NCBI GenBank assembly: GCA_032358165.1
Contig: JAALGY010000062.1
Coordinates: forward strand, 310,001-374,000
Reading direction: 5' to 3'
Source of the DNA: Diplosphaera chodatii
Lineage: Eukaryota > Chlorophyta > Trebouxiophyceae > Prasiolales > Stichococcaceae
DNA length: 64,000 nucleotides
Shown: positions 11,924 through 25,100 of the stretch, piece by piece
Layout of the letters: each line of letters starts with the position of its first letter
Position numbering within the stretch: the first letter of the stretch is position 1
Translations under genes and position numbers: made by a program
Notes under the pieces: generated by a model
Databases searched by the model: none
What the model saw: the letters and a program-made list of their open reading frames with translations, nothing else
Told to the model about the DNA's origin: nothing

Positions 11924-14608
11924 ATGCAGACCAGAACGTCTGTGCTGTTCCTGGTCGCTGCACTGGCAGCAGTGTGCAGCGCGGCGGCACGGCCCCTTGA
12001 CAGCAGCAGTGACTGGCCACTGGAGGCCCTGGCAGCCATCGAGGCCTCGTGTGACGGCTGCTTCGACCCCGTGGCAGCCATCGAGGTGCCTATGCAGCAT
12101 ATCAAGGCAGCAAATCTGCGAACGTTTTGCTTCTGCATGCACTGACGACCTGCCAGATGCGCCTGCTGCTCACAGCTTGACAATGCAGAGGCAACACATA
12201 CGATCAGTTGTGCCAGGTGGCTGGCCATGCATGGCTTCCAAGATGATGGACGCATACCGCCATTCATCTACTGGCAGACTGGAATGGCACCAATGTCAGC
12301 GGCTGTCAGCAGCAAAGATATTGGGCTTTGGTAGATCCTGCTGAATGCATGGCAGTGATGCAGAAGATGTGGGCTCTGATGGATGCTGAGCCATGCAGGC
12401 AGGGGTAGCGGCACGCTCCGACCGGTTGGACCCATCGCTGCTGGACTCACAGCGAAGCCATGGCAGCGTCCATGATGACAGGCGTGGTGGCAGCCGTGAG
12501 GAGCAGGCGCAGAGGTACAGGCAACAGCTGCTGTTGGCATAGGTCTTCATCTGCACCCTGCATCGCAGGGTTCGGCAATGCTGCTCACCCGCTACATAGT
12601 CAGCAACTGAAACGAGGATGACCTTGAAGCCAAGAAGCACATGGATTGAGTAGACATGTGAAGCAGAGCCCTCCAAGTGCAGCTAGCCACAGCCATGCTG
12701 AGAAGAGCAGATCCCGCCTGCCAGGCCTTCATATGTGCATGGGATCTCCTGTGCAGATTTATGCTGCTGACAAACCTCGAGGTGCCGCCATCCATCCGCT
12801 CCGTCTTTGAACGACAATGGCGCCTGGTGAGCAGCTGCTGCACCTGCCACAAGGTCTGTGCACATGGTGTTTGTATTTGACGGCGGCAAGCAGGGTGTTC
12901 TCACTGCGCTTCTGCTTGCTGCATGGCACTGCCGCCACACCCAGCCCAGACAAGCAAGCGTTGGAACCTCTCCCCGCCAAGTGCATGACGTGATGCACCT
13001 GGCAGGCCAAGAAGCGATGGCAGTTGACCCAGGGCTTGGTGGTCGCCAAGCTGCAGAGGAGCCTGTCCCACAACAAGCACTTCTACATCTACGAAGGTGC
13101 ATGCTCGTGCTCACGTTGAAATGCAGCAGATGCACGCCGCCAATCTCAGGGATGGGCAGGCATTGGGTGAGACCAGAGGAATCTGCCCACAAGGCCATGC
13201 AGCTGTTGCAGCTGCTACCTGAAGAGCAGCTACGCATTATGGAATACGCTTTCCTCTGCTGGCAGAGTGGGAGTCGGAGGATGCGTTCATGAAGCATTTG
13301 AAGGAGGACCCTGGGCAGCGCATGTTCGAAGGCTGGTGCGAGGTGAGATGCCACCTGGAGGAAGTCCCCACCATGCGCACCATGTGCTGTGGTTGCATTC
13401 ATATGGAAAACAAAGACATATGGCATTCTATATAGTACTTCATCAGGTCGTACCTGTCAATAGTGGTGTCTCAGCTCTGCAGACATATATATATGGACCA
13501 CCGCACAAGTTCTCAAGTTCTGGCCGTAATTCGGCTGCAGGAGAATGACATCACGGTGCAGCCGGTGCGCCTAAGCCGCATTGCTGTCTATATCGCCAAA
13601 GACCAGCCTTCCGTCCGCCGCAAGGTACCCGAAACGCTTACGGCCATTCTACACATGACTACACATGAAGACATGCGTTCCAATGGATTCACTCACCACT
13701 TATAGTCTGAATTCCTTACTGACCTTGCGCAGGGTGAGGATACACCGCCTGCAGACATCATTCGCTTCACCATCAAGCCATCCCAGATGGTGCGCCTTGC
13801 AGGGAGGTGTCAGACACCCTCGGTCGGCTAGAGTCCAATGCATAGGCCCACCTGTACGTGCTTCTGGCAACGACAGGAGGACTTCAAGTCGGCCGCAAAA
13901 GAGCTGACTGAGGCCGTGGCCCAGCAAGAGGAAGACAACCTGGTGCTGTCCTTCGCGACGGCAACCGACTCTGACTACATCGCCTACGTGTACGCTCAGG
14001 TGCTCCACAAATGGAATGCAGATAGCAATTTATGGACATGCCTTTGCTGCACAGATAGCGCACCTGCTGTTCAGACACCGCAGCGCGACTCAGTTTGGCA
14101 GCAGACGCTGCTGGCGATGTGGTGCAGTGGAAGACCCGGGAGGGCATTGCGAAGCATCTGGGCGCGCAGCACACCCTCAGATTCCTGGACCGCATCAAGG
14201 TGACCATGTATCTGAGGCTGCGCTGTTGGTGCTAATTTCGCAGTTCTTGTGTGCGCGGCCACTGATGACAGATGCAAGGTTGCAGACGATGTTGCTGTGG
14301 CTGCTTCTGCTCCAGTCAGGCAGCTGACATGAGCACCGTGCATGTGTACAGAAGATGGACATTCTGGCCAAGCGCAGCTGGTGGTGAGCAAACCACCTTC
14401 CCTGCTGCATATGGTCATGACTGCCATTGAGCAGCTGATCCTGGGGTATACGATGGACAACAGGCTGTGTGCTAGCGGAACGCACTCAGTGCCTTTCCTC
14501 ACATGTCTATGTTGCATCCAGCAGTTTCTCACGGGCATTGTCACGTGTTGTGTGGTGAACCCTCCGTGCGTGTGCAGGATGCCGGTGGACGAGTGGCTGC
14601 CATCGTGA
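11924..14608 (+). CDS. secreted protein with two ABM-like (dimeric alpha/beta barrel) domains
   Basis: Eleven exons (11924-12085, 12399-12514, 12757-12826, 13006-13096, 13230-13342, 13541-13624, 13733-13789, 13877-13999, 14128-14199, 14352-14383, 14578-14608) join in frame to 316 residues. The first 22 residues form a typical signal peptide (SVLFLVAALAAVCSA). A charged linker leads to two similar segments. The second, from ADIIRFTIKPSQ through a helix rich in Ala and Glu to LGAQHTLRFLDRIK, fits the antibiotic-biosynthesis-monooxygenase/YgiN fold by pattern. The first, around FPLLAEWESEDAFMKHL, looks like half of the same fold. This assignment is inference. Known members are quinol or aromatic monooxygenases, haem degraders, or non-catalytic proteins. 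The final two exons are short; a longer open frame in the last exon is out of splice phase, so I use the stop at 14606-14608. Confidence 0.72.
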
Positions 14609-14941
14609 AGACATCGGACTTTGGAGGAGTCCAGTTTGCAATCATGATGGTCATGCAGCCTCACAACTGGGGCGCATGCTAGCTGTGCTGTAAGATTGCC
14701 AGCGTCGTTGTGCGGCTCACGGTCATCCTGCCACTGCTGGTCGTGCTTTCAAGTGCTGTGTATGTACATCAATACCGGGGTGCACAGGAGGCGTACTCTT
14801 ACGTTGACAGGCTGCCACGCAGCCACACATGCTAGAAGGGAACAAATCAGGTTGACCCAGGTTCCGCAAACGCAACTGTTTAGGGCTCTGCATGAGTGTG
14901 CCTGCTGCGGCATTTCGGTTGCGGCAACACCTGAAGCAAGC
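14609..14941. other. convergent 3' flanks of the ABM-like gene and the dioxygenase gene
   Basis: The two genes end toward each other here. A TGTAA at 14689-14693 lies about 80 bases past the plus-strand stop. No gene is visible. Confidence 0.4.
14689..14693 (+). terminator. candidate poly(A) signal TGTAA for the ABM-like gene
   Basis: TGTAA is the usual chlorophyte polyadenylation signal. This one sits at a plausible distance after the stop at 14608. Poly(A) position is not proven by sequence alone. Confidence 0.45.
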
Positions 14942-17900
14942 TTAGCGGTCGCAGCGCAGATCCACCCACGGCTCGACTCCAGGCACATAGATCCCGCCGC
15001 GATTGCCGATCTCTGTGCTGCCATACTGCAATGCAGCAGGTAGCAAGCCGTCAGTCGTCTTATTTGTGGAAACTCCAGAGGATGGGCATCCACCAGCAAC
15101 AGGGGGGTATCGCTCGTGATATGGGTTCCCATCTGTCAGCTTCGCACACCAGCTGAACTCACAGCTACAGCTAGGACACAGCTCCTGCATTGGCGAGGCC
15201 TCAAGGCGTGCCTGTTCCGCCCACTCGGGCGACAGCGGGCGGCCGTTCGGGGGGCACAGCCAGATGCGGAACAAGTGGCGCCGCTTCTGGGGGTCTTCCC
15301 AGTCGGTGAACGCCGTGCGCGCGTGCAGGATGGTGTGGTTGTTGATCAGCTGCATGTCGCCTGCGCCAACCGATGGACAAAGCCACATGACTGCTCGTGG
15401 CAGCGCCGGCACTGGAAATGACAAGCGTTCTGGTGCAGGTTCTGGCTGCAGTGTATGTTGCACCAGACTCAGCGGGCGCAGCCAGAGGGCTGGTAGCATG
15501 ACACTTACAGGCGGCGGCAGAATATGCAGTGCAACACATAGTGTCGGTTGAGTGCAGCCCAGTTCTGCAGGCGCATGCTGCCGTCATCATTGAAATTAGG
15601 AGTCTGCGCTGGGAAGACTGTTGCATACCCGGCTCCAGGTTGTAGTCCAGCCGTAGCTCGGGGCTGCTCGCGACCTCCTCCACCAGCTCCAGGGCCTCTT
15701 TCTGCAGTCCAGACAAGTCAAGTTGTTGTGTGGTGGCATGTGCGTCTCAGAAATCCTTGTAGCCTGGCACACCTCGTATAAGCAGGTGTTTTTGACATTG
15801 CGCACATGCCGCACTCTTGCAGCACTGTCCACCGCCACCTGCGGATGCCTCCGCACGGTGCCTGCAGTGCCAGCAGTGCGTGCCAGATGGGTCAGAGGCT
15901 CAATCCATCACCTGCTGCAGTGTCCACTCGGGGACGCCCTGGTGGCGCGACGCCGTCTCCAGAAATGGCCGCGAGTAGTTAACCGACAGCTGGCCATCGT
16001 CCTACAGGCAGCAGATGCGCGCGGTCATGTCAGCCTCTGCAAAACCTGGGGTCGCCACAGCCAGTGCTGGGATATTCAAGCCATGATTGTCAACTGCTCG
16101 AGGTTTGGCCTTGAGCTGGACGGTGTCAAAACAGCAGGAGCCATTGTCCCAGCAGACATTGGGGAAACTGGAGACGCACCGAGAAGGTGAAGACCGGCAT
16201 CTGGTACGTCTCATGCTTCCCGGCAGGCACCTCGCCCTTGCGGTCCAGGTGGAATGGCTCCGCCAGCACCTGCAACAAAGTGGGTTGGAGGTGACTTCAG
16301 TTGAGCACTGTTGTCAAATTCTCTAGGTACATCTTCCCACGGGCACCTTGCCCTTGCGGCCCGAAGGGGATGGCGCCGCCAGCACCTGGAGACGAACATA
16401 TGCTCAGGGTGTGCGCAGGTACATCTGAAATTGTCTCAGAGGCTGGGCATGACCATGTAGATGCGGTTGGCGTCGCCTCCCCATGGGCATGCCACCCCTA
16501 CGCCAGTTATATGGTCCCGCCTGCTGCTTGTGAGGCAGCGAGGCTTGATGCAGGTTCCGCCGTGTGAATTTGCATTACTTAAGATACGAGGGCAAGCACT
16601 CATCAGCGGCGTGACAGTTGACCCGAGCGTCCCCGATGTCAGCACACCTGAGCCAGGTCCGGCCGCCGCCGCAGCACCTCGTTGTACACCGCTGCGGAGC
16701 TGCTCCAGCTGGACAGCCCTGGATCACAAGCACCCATGCCGTCAGACGTCAGATGGCCCACCGCTGAGCAAGCGTGCTGATGGCGAGGGTGATGTTACTC
16801 TGCTGCTACTATCTAGCTTCACACGGAGACAGGTTGAAAGGGAAACGGTCAGGCAGGCAACTGCTATGGCTGACCTGGGCAGCTGATGGACACTGGAGGC
16901 GTCAAGCGACGGGTGCAGTGCACTATGTAACTCAGTGTGTGTACAAATGGGTCGAGGGTGGGTTGCGTACCGCCCTCTTTGGCGGTGCGCAGGCACAGGA
17001 GGCCGACCACGTCGGCAGCCCGGTCCACGTGGAACGGCTGCGCCAGCGCGGTCGCATCTGCGGCAGCGAGCAGCCCCTGCTCAGTCATCTGGCGATGTGG
17101 TGAACATGTGGCGGCGTGGGCGACCATCTGTTTGTCACCGCGGTTTCTATCTGGCGGTGGGCTGGAAGCAGGACGTCAGCATGTTGTCTCCATGAGACTC
17201 AGCAAGTGCAGGTGAGACGTGGCGGCGTCCATGGCCAGAGGAGAATTGGATGGAAACCTCACAGATGCGGGTGTTGGGGTCCTTGGGATCCCTGCAGGCA
17301 GGTGCAACACGTATGGGTCACACAGCCTGTGAAGGCTGCCGTGCACATGGTGTTGGCTGGGAGCAGTGCAGAATGGCGCAGTGCAGCAGAGCTCTGCGAC
17401 TGGAGGTGCATGTGTAAGCTGCACCACTTGCAATGTACTGTTGTCATTTCTGGGTCTGGGCGCACGGCAGCGTCAGTTGTTGCTCACCCGCCGTGATTCT
17501 TGACGTGCCCCAGCAGGTGCCCGTGCTTGTTCTGCGGCAGCGGCCGGCCAATGTGCAGCGAGATGATCCAGTACGCCACCGCTGACTGCCTACGCCGCAC
17601 ACATGGAGATACGAATTTAGCAATCGCCACGGTGCTGCATGCACGAACGCATTCAACATGACGACGCTGAACTATCAGAAGAAGCGCTGTGAATTTAGTG
17701 AGCAAGTGAGGTGCAACTGTGCGATGACAAATCTGGCGCAGCGGCCAACATGCCACACCTGATGCTCCACCTGTGCACCGGCAGGCCCTTCAGCAGCGCG
17801 AAGCCGCGGCCGGAGACCACCTCTGATTGGACTCCCGCCAGCAAAGGCCCCAGCGTGGGCAGCTGCACCTCTTCCTTGCGGATGCTCTCGATCCTGCAAT

Positions 17901-18259
17901 TGCAGTGTCAGCTGGAAGTCAATGAGCCATAAGATGGACAGCAGCGATGCTTGAATGCCTTCAGACTGGTTTTCAGAGGTCAAAGCAGGTTGTCAGCCGC
18001 AGGATCGCAATGGGATCCAGAGGAGAGACTGGGCACGTGCCCGACCGAACCTGCCCTCGTGCGCATGGGTGGTCGCGCTGATGGCTGCCTCGATCTCCTG
18101 TACATGATCCTCAGTCAGGCTGATGATCCATGAGCCGTCCCTTAAGTCGCTTGCTTTCCACACCGAATGGTCTGTCGCAGGCGTCAGTGCGTCAAGGGCG
18201 CCCCGGCCGTTCATCGCCTCGATGGTCGGCGGCCGATCAGAGGCTGCGAAGCCTGGCAT
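14942..18259 (-). CDS. TauD/TfdA-like Fe(II)/2-oxoglutarate dioxygenase
   Basis: A member of the clavaminate synthase-like oxygenases that use Fe(II), O2 and 2-oxoglutarate; the substrate is unknown. Exons: 18259-18051, 17893-17759, 17589-17488, 17291-17263, 17057-16971, 16718-16648, 16269-16180, 16001-15912, 15701-15629, 15360-15212, 15025-14942, giving 372 residues in frame. Family blocks appear in order: SGRGFALLKGLP; HIGRPLPQNKHGHLLGHV; QPFHVDRAADVVGLLCLR with the iron-binding His168-X-Asp170; RRRPDLAQ; EPFHLDRKGEVPAGK; LEPGDMQLINNHTILHAR with the distal His (304 or 308); and RRHLFRIWLCPPNGRP with the 2-oxoglutarate Arg. The final intron has a GC donor and is open in frame. A decayed copy of exon 7 sits in intron 6. 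An in-frame ATG about 15 codons downstream of the chosen start is possible. Divergent from the SulP gene. Confidence 0.9.
16323..16385 (-). pseudogene. decayed duplicate of dioxygenase exon 7 inside intron 6
   Basis: After a CTCCAG acceptor-like site, the minus strand repeats the start of exon 7 (VLAEPFHLDRKGEVPAG) as a degenerate copy reading VLAAPSPSGRKGKVPVG, and then reaches TAG. The copy lies about 55 bases upstream of the real exon, which is the one that fits the family. It would truncate the protein if used, so it is probably skipped. Confidence 0.75.
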
Positions 18260-19122
18260 GGCAAGCAGAACCTTCTACAATGGCTGCGCAAGCCTCATAG
18301 ATCTGCTGACTAAACATTATGAAGAGGCACAGGGAGGAAACTAGCCGGAAGGCGCTGCAGCCACGACGTCCAACACGTGCTCACGCCGTTGCCTCAAGGG
18401 AGCGGTCCTCACCTCAAAAACGCCGGGACCAGCAATAATTTCGTGAATCAGAGTCGTTGCGTTGACCGCTGAGCCACAGCGGCTGATTAGGCGAGCTTGT
18501 GCAGCGATTGCGCCACACTTCCGAAGAAAGGTTCCGCGTTCCTCGCTGAACGTGCATCGTGCGTGATCGAGCAGGCACAACAGCCAGCAGAAGCATACAA
18601 AGGTGTGCCAAAGCCTGTATCCCTGTGCAACAGCGAGTTGGTCGCTTTCGCGCAAATGAGGCGCCACGTTCTTGCACGTGCAATGCACGACGGCAAGGTT
18701 CCCGGTCGCCGACACAATGCAATCTGCAGACACACCCAATGAAACCATTTAAATGGCTCACTGTTCATCTGCTGCGCCTACCGGCACAGGCGAGCTGCTC
18801 CGCCGACGCCGCCACGTGTCCCCACTTGCGCACCAGCATTGCATGTGGTGCTGCGCGCACTGTGGTACGTAGACTGCTGGTCCCTGCACCGCTGCACGAT
18901 CGACCGAACCGTCTTCCATATTTTACGCGTTCAAAGGCGTCAGAAGCGGGTCGTGGCGTAGAGCTCGCTTCTGTCAGTTGCTGTGCCAAGTACGGACGCA
19001 GCCGCCTGCGCTAGACACGTCCGACTTGTGGCAAAGCCTGCCTCGCCCAGGTCAAGACATTCAACTCTTTTGCCATATACATCCTGGATGGTCGCATGTT
19101 CGGCTGCAGGGTCTCCTGAACC
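18260..19122. promoter_or_regulatory. intergenic region between divergent dioxygenase and SulP genes
   Basis: The 863 bases must contain both promoters. Several open frames cross 18341-18768 on the minus strand, but they match nothing known and lack exon-like composition. No core promoter element is recognised. Confidence 0.35.
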
Positions 19123-22100
19123 ATGGCGATGAGCCAGGAAGCGGCGCACCTGCGGCAGGTGGCGGATGGAGCCGGTGGCGAGTCCGAGGCATCACTCAGC
19201 ACCGGGTCGGTATCCAGCATCGGGGACGTCGCCAAGGCGCGCGGGGGCTACCAGGCGGTGCCGGCCGGCGTGGCTTCGGACCCGCCGCTGACGGACTATA
19301 TGAAGACGTTCGTTGCACATGAGAAGGAGCGGTGAGTCCACCTCACCGCGTCACTGCTGCCAGCTGCTATTCATGGACGCATAAATGTGCCCCATTGCGC
19401 ACTGTAGACTCCGAACTCAGTGCGTGTCCTTCGTGCGTGACACTCTGCTGGCGCACACCAGCAAGCTCACTGCGCCACATGTGACGCCTTTTAATGAAAA
19501 TCGCCTTGCTGGAGGCAGAGCCATGGTAACACCCGTCCTTCTCTATATTCTGAATCTTCTGCTGCAAGCAACTGCAGGTATGCGTGGGAGCACAAGGACT
19601 TCGACTGGATCGACTGGGCGGGCGTGGTGCTGCCCTGCATCGCCTGGCTGCGGCGCTACGCATGGCGCCGGGATGTCGCGGTATGCGTGAAGTTGACCCG
19701 CATTTGATCTTGTTCAGTTGCCGGAACCTTCGCTAGCTTTGCAATGCGACCGTCACATGGCAATGCCGCCAATGCTCAAGTGGTGTGGGTCCAAGTCTAA
19801 GAAAAGCTTTATGCGTGCGTGTATGTGCGTGTTGCAGTATGACGTCGTAGCGGGCATCAGCATCGCCTTCATGGTCATCCCCCAGGGCATCTCCTATGCC
19901 ACTGCGGGCGGCCTGCCGTCCGTGTACGGTGCGCACATACATCTATGGTTTCACAGCGTCACTGAATGCTGAGCGCTTGGTCCCTGGAACTCTTAGCTGC
20001 ACATAACTTTGTGTGCCCGTGAAGTGACTGAGCAGTCTGGGCTTGTCGATCTGTGCAGGGCTGTACAACGCCTTTGTGCCGGTCATCATCTACGCGGCCT
20101 TCGGCTCATCACGCCAGATCTCCATCGGGCCCGTCGCCATCATCTATGCCATCGTGTTCAGTAAGCCGGATGATGAACGATGGCACATATGCAGTACATG
20201 TCCATCCGAATGTTGAGCTCTACAGCTTACTGCTTCTTGTGCAACGTCAAGCATTGCACCTAAGTACTGCTGCACTGGGTTCATGCATGAGCGCATTATT
20301 CCTGACTGCAGACGGCCTCAAGGGCAGCATCCCGAACTTCGAGGCCATCTCGGACCACAACAACCCTGAAGGCGCGCTGCAGGAGGCGGCCCAGGCGGAG
20401 TTCAATCACCTCGCCATCCAGGTGTGGTGCTCCGGGTTGGGCATCGACAAGCAGCAGGTGGATGGCGGTGAAGGAATCCGCAGCTGTGCATTGTTGCCTG
20501 CCCGCTGCATTGACTGCCAGATCGAGAGGCCTCAGATCAACATCCTCTGCAGGTGGCGGTGCTGGCCGGCCTGTTCCAGCTGGCGCTGCGAGTACTGCGC
20601 CTACACTTCTTGGTAAAGTACCTTTGGATCTCCTTTTCACTTTTGGGTGTCATACAGTTTCGTAGCATCACTCCTTATTGGACTTGAACAATGCGCCATC
20701 TGGGTGTTGTTCATCTTTCAAGTGTCATCTGCAGCAAAACAACAGCAGTCAGCGACATAAAGTCCAGTGCAGTTCATGCCGCTGAGCGGGAGCGGGTGTC
20801 CTGTGCGTGCAGGTGAACTTCCTGAGCCGATCCGTGATCAGCGGCTTCACATCTGCCGTCGCGGTCGTGTTCATCGTGGCACAGGTGCAGCTGTTGCGTG
20901 GTGCAGCCCACATGTTTATTGATGTGCATCCTGACTGGTAGCGCTACCGCCAGGATGCCAGGACTGCCGGCCAACAGATAGAGGTGGTAGGATGGGTTGG
21001 CAGCGTCATCCACCCGAAGCATGTATGGAGCCAGGCCTGCCGCTCAGGCGCATTTGGCCCTGCTGTAATCAGATGATCACGGGTTGCCCTTGATCCGAGA
21101 CCAGTCTGACACTGATCCAATTGCTGCTTCGTTCGCAACGCAGTTCAAGAACTTCCTGGGCATTAAGACGACGTCCAGCAACCGGGTGCACGAGCAGCTG
21201 GACAGCGTGATCGACAACATTGATGGGTTTCAGTGGAAGGAGTTTGTCATGGTGCGTGAGTCATTGTGTTTGCATGGTCGCAAGCTTGTTTGTGGTGGAC
21301 TTCATTTGTCAGGATCTGTGTGGCCAGGCACTGATTGGCTCATGAGCGAGAGCACAGTAGTGCGGCCCATGGTCTTGATAAAGCTGTGTGACACGCACTT
21401 GCACTGTGTGTGTGCTGCAGGGCATCAGTTGGCTGATACTGTTGTTCGGCTTCAAGTTCATCGGCAAGCGAGCCAGGTGAGCAGACAATGATGTCTTCTA
21501 GTGCCTGCAGCCGCACTTCCTGTGTAGCGCAGCAGGCAGCCAGCCAGCCAGTGGATATGCTGACTGCATGCATGCTGCTTCGAGCCGGCACCGCAGCGCC
21601 TGCACGGGTTCCGATACCTCATGAGCGACTTCGGGTGACTCAGGGTTGTTGTCACACATGCAGGCCGGCGCCAAGCAAGCGTAGGTGGCTGACGGCGTTC
21701 AAGGTTATCGGCCCCATCACGGTTGGTACATTGAACGACATCTTTCTGCTATACGTGCTTGTTCAATGTTTGCGGTTGTGTGGTTGAGCACCAAGGTGTT
21801 GAAGGGAACCTGCATGTGTGTGCCATTCTGATACACACACACGCCCCAGGACCAGAGTACTGCACATTGTGATTACAGGTGTCGATCCTGAGCATCGTCA
21901 TCGTCAGCATCTGGAGCCTCCAAGACAAGGTGCATACCTAGGTCGCTTCCAGCTGGGATCGCAAATACTTGCCATGGACCGTTCAGTGAAGTGCCCAACA
22001 TCCTCTGTACACTGCAGCCGCTGCGATGCCGCCGGTCACCTTGCACATGTTCGAGCAGGGCATCCGGATCGTGAAGAACATTCCAAAGGGCCTGCCAGGT

Positions 22101-25100
22101 TTCACAGCCAACGAATGGTTCCCCATTGATGGGCCCACCAGCAAGGCAAGCCCCAACCAAGATTTGCCTGTGCCTGTCAAGACGATCTTCACAGGCCATG
22201 TGCCTTCGCCCTGCGTGGTTGCTGATGATCCCGCGGATCACGGTGCAATGATGACATCATGCAGTGGGACGAGACGACAGTGTATGCAGCGGGACGGATT
22301 CGTGTGAAACGCCGCGGTGTGCTGGGTGACGTGCAGGTGGTCGTGACGGCGCTCATCGCCGCGATCGTGTCGCTGCTGGACGCCAGTGCAATCGGCACCA
22401 ACTTTGCCGCCGTCAACGGCTACGACCTGGAGCCCAAAAAGGCAAGCTCTTATCAAAGTGCTGTTCGCTGGGGCTTGTTGCCAGCACCACCATCGTGTGA
22501 GGCAAGCTGGCGGCAGGTGCGGCGGGCGAGGCACACTGCGCCTCAAGCAACCCTGTCCTAGGGCGCACGCGTGTGTGAATGCACAGCCCATGCTGCTCGC
22601 TCTGCGTGGTGCAGGAATTCCTGGCGCTGGGGCTGGCAAACTTCTTCGGGTCCATGTTCAACGCGACCGCCACCAGCGGCACCTTCAGCCGCTCTGCGGT
22701 ATGTGTCATGAAATGCAGTGTGTCGCACGACAGCAACGTCCGAGACTGCTGGCGGGGGTGCAAACCATGCATGTGCTCCACATGACCGCTGGCATCAAAC
22801 ATATCATGTGATTCCCTGCTGGGCCGTGTGGCAACCACAGGCATCAAAGGCGCTTTCACATGCTGACACAGTTGCACTGCGGCGGCTGATGCCTTCAGGT
22901 GAACAATGCGGTCGGCGCCAAGACGCAGCTCGGCTCCTGGCTGACCGCCATCCTCGTCGGTTTCTGTGAGTCTGTTGAACGATGTGACCGCAGATCCTTG
23001 TGATGGTATCCTGCTGATGATTTCACCAAGCTCTCAGCACCGCCCATGCATATTTGGCATCACCTCCGCCCGTAGTCTGTTGCTGCACAGCATGGACATG
23101 GTCGTCTGCCGCCAGGGGACAGCTGTCATGGCTGACGATGCGCTTGGTCACTGAACCCCGCCGCTGCAGGCCTACTGTTCCTGACGCCGGTGTTCGAGAA
23201 GCTGCCCAACAACGCGCTCGCGGCCATTGTGGTGGCGGGCCTGGTCAGCATCTTCGACTACGAGGAGGCCATCTGGCTGTGGAGGGTGAGCACTCGAATG
23301 ATCTGCTGGCCCAACTCCTTCCACCCTGGGTGCAGGGCTGGGTTCATGCATCAGCATGGCACATATCCACGCGGACAGACTGGCCATTGCACTATTGACA
23401 GCCCTGTAGCTGCTCAGCTACGATGGCGCGAAGATGCCGTGTCTGCCTGGCTGCAGTCATACGGCAACTAAAACTGGTGCAGGTGAACAAGATCGAGCTG
23501 GTGGAGTGGGCTGCCGCGTTCCTGTGCGCGTGCTTCATTTCCATTGAGGTGTGCTTTGGCTTAGTCACGCTGTCATGATGCATACGTGTACTCATAAGGC
23601 GGGCATGGAATCGTTTTTGGGGTGAGCGCTCGCTCCCGACTTTGCAAGCGCTGTCACCATGCAGAGTGTGCTCAGTGGTTGCCCAAGTCGCTCAGGTGGA
23701 GACGATCCTGCACAGGCATCCCCGGCGATGTGACCGTCGGGAGGTGTTGTATGCGCGCAGGTCGGGCTTGGCATCGCTGTGTGCATCTCCGTCATCCGTG
23801 TGCTGGCGCAGCAGAGCACGCTGTGGGCCAACGTTCAAAAGCTGGGTGCGCACTGAGCTCTGACCCCACAGCACTTCCGCAAGAAGTCTGCCGCGATGCC
23901 AGAATGACATTGCACGGGTTCAAAATATATCATGTGAGCATTGCTCCATGACTGCAGTAGAACAGGCAGATTCGCTTGATGTGGTACATCGAACCATCGA
24001 ACCCTTGACGGACGCTCTCGCAAAACACTCTCGTGTGCTGCTGCAGGCGCACTGAAATTAGACCCATCAGCCTTCCGGCCGACGGCGCAGTATCACTCCG
24101 CGCATGCAGTGCCAGGCGTGCTGGTGCTGGCCCCGCAGGTGTGCAATCTGTTGGACAGCTAGAAACCACATGGCATTCTGCAGTGTGAACCATGCACTAT
24201 ATGCGGCCGCAATCATGCATGTGGCTGTGAACGGCGTCGCCAACATGGTGAGTGGTGCCAGCCGCCATCTCAATAATCGGTCCAGGCTGTCCGCAAATCA
24301 CCAGAGGCCTTGATGCATGTACTCCTGAGTGCAGGGGTTGTTGTACTTTGTACATCAGGTGGCGCTGTGCAGCGGCTGGGTGACACGTTGCATTTACATG
24401 CTTGCAGGGGCCGCTGTACTTTGCAAACCAGTCCATAGTGCGTGGCGGCCTCAAGCTGCAGGAGCTACGGGCTCAGGTGCGCACTTCCGACCTTACAGGA
24501 GACTGTCTAGAACCCAACCCGGGCCCACCGGGGGTCCCGTGAATTGTGTAGGCAGTCACGGTGTAAAGTGTGCAGGATGAGCAGGGCGGCGGCTTGCACG
24601 CAGTCGTGCTGGATCTCTCGGCGGTGCCCACAATCGACGGCACTGTCGTCCACGAGTTCCGCAACCTGTTCCGCGAGCACCAGCGCAGGTGCACAGAGCA
24701 CCCTCTGCTCAATGTGCTGACTGGCCCCGCTCGCTGTTTGCGGGGGATATCAACTGAGTGACACGCTGTATGCGCAAGCACTGTGATCTGTGATGAGGAC
24801 CATTCAGCGCGGCAGCAGTCGGCGCAATTGGCCATTGATCTGCTCGGTTTGATCAAGTTTGTTGCCGGACCACTCTTGCAGGGGCCTGCAGCTGCTGCTG
24901 GCCAACCCAAGCGCCCAGACGATGGCACTGCTGGCAAAGGCGGGCGTTGACCATTATCACAGGTGTGGATGCATACTTGAACACTTCATGCGATGGGTCC
25001 ACCAGATCTACACCAGATCTGCGTTGCGTGCGGGAATGTGGTGGGAACTGCAGAAGCAAAGAAGCCCTGATTGCAACGCACCCGCCCTGAATCCCAGCGC

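Noticed and set aside
14578..14682. Longer reading of the last ABM-gene exon
   Set aside because: It is open for 34 codons but out of phase with the preceding exon; the in-phase reading stops at 14608.
18341..18768. Minus-strand frames upstream of the dioxygenase
   Set aside because: Composition is not exon-like and no splice path joins them to the dioxygenase start.
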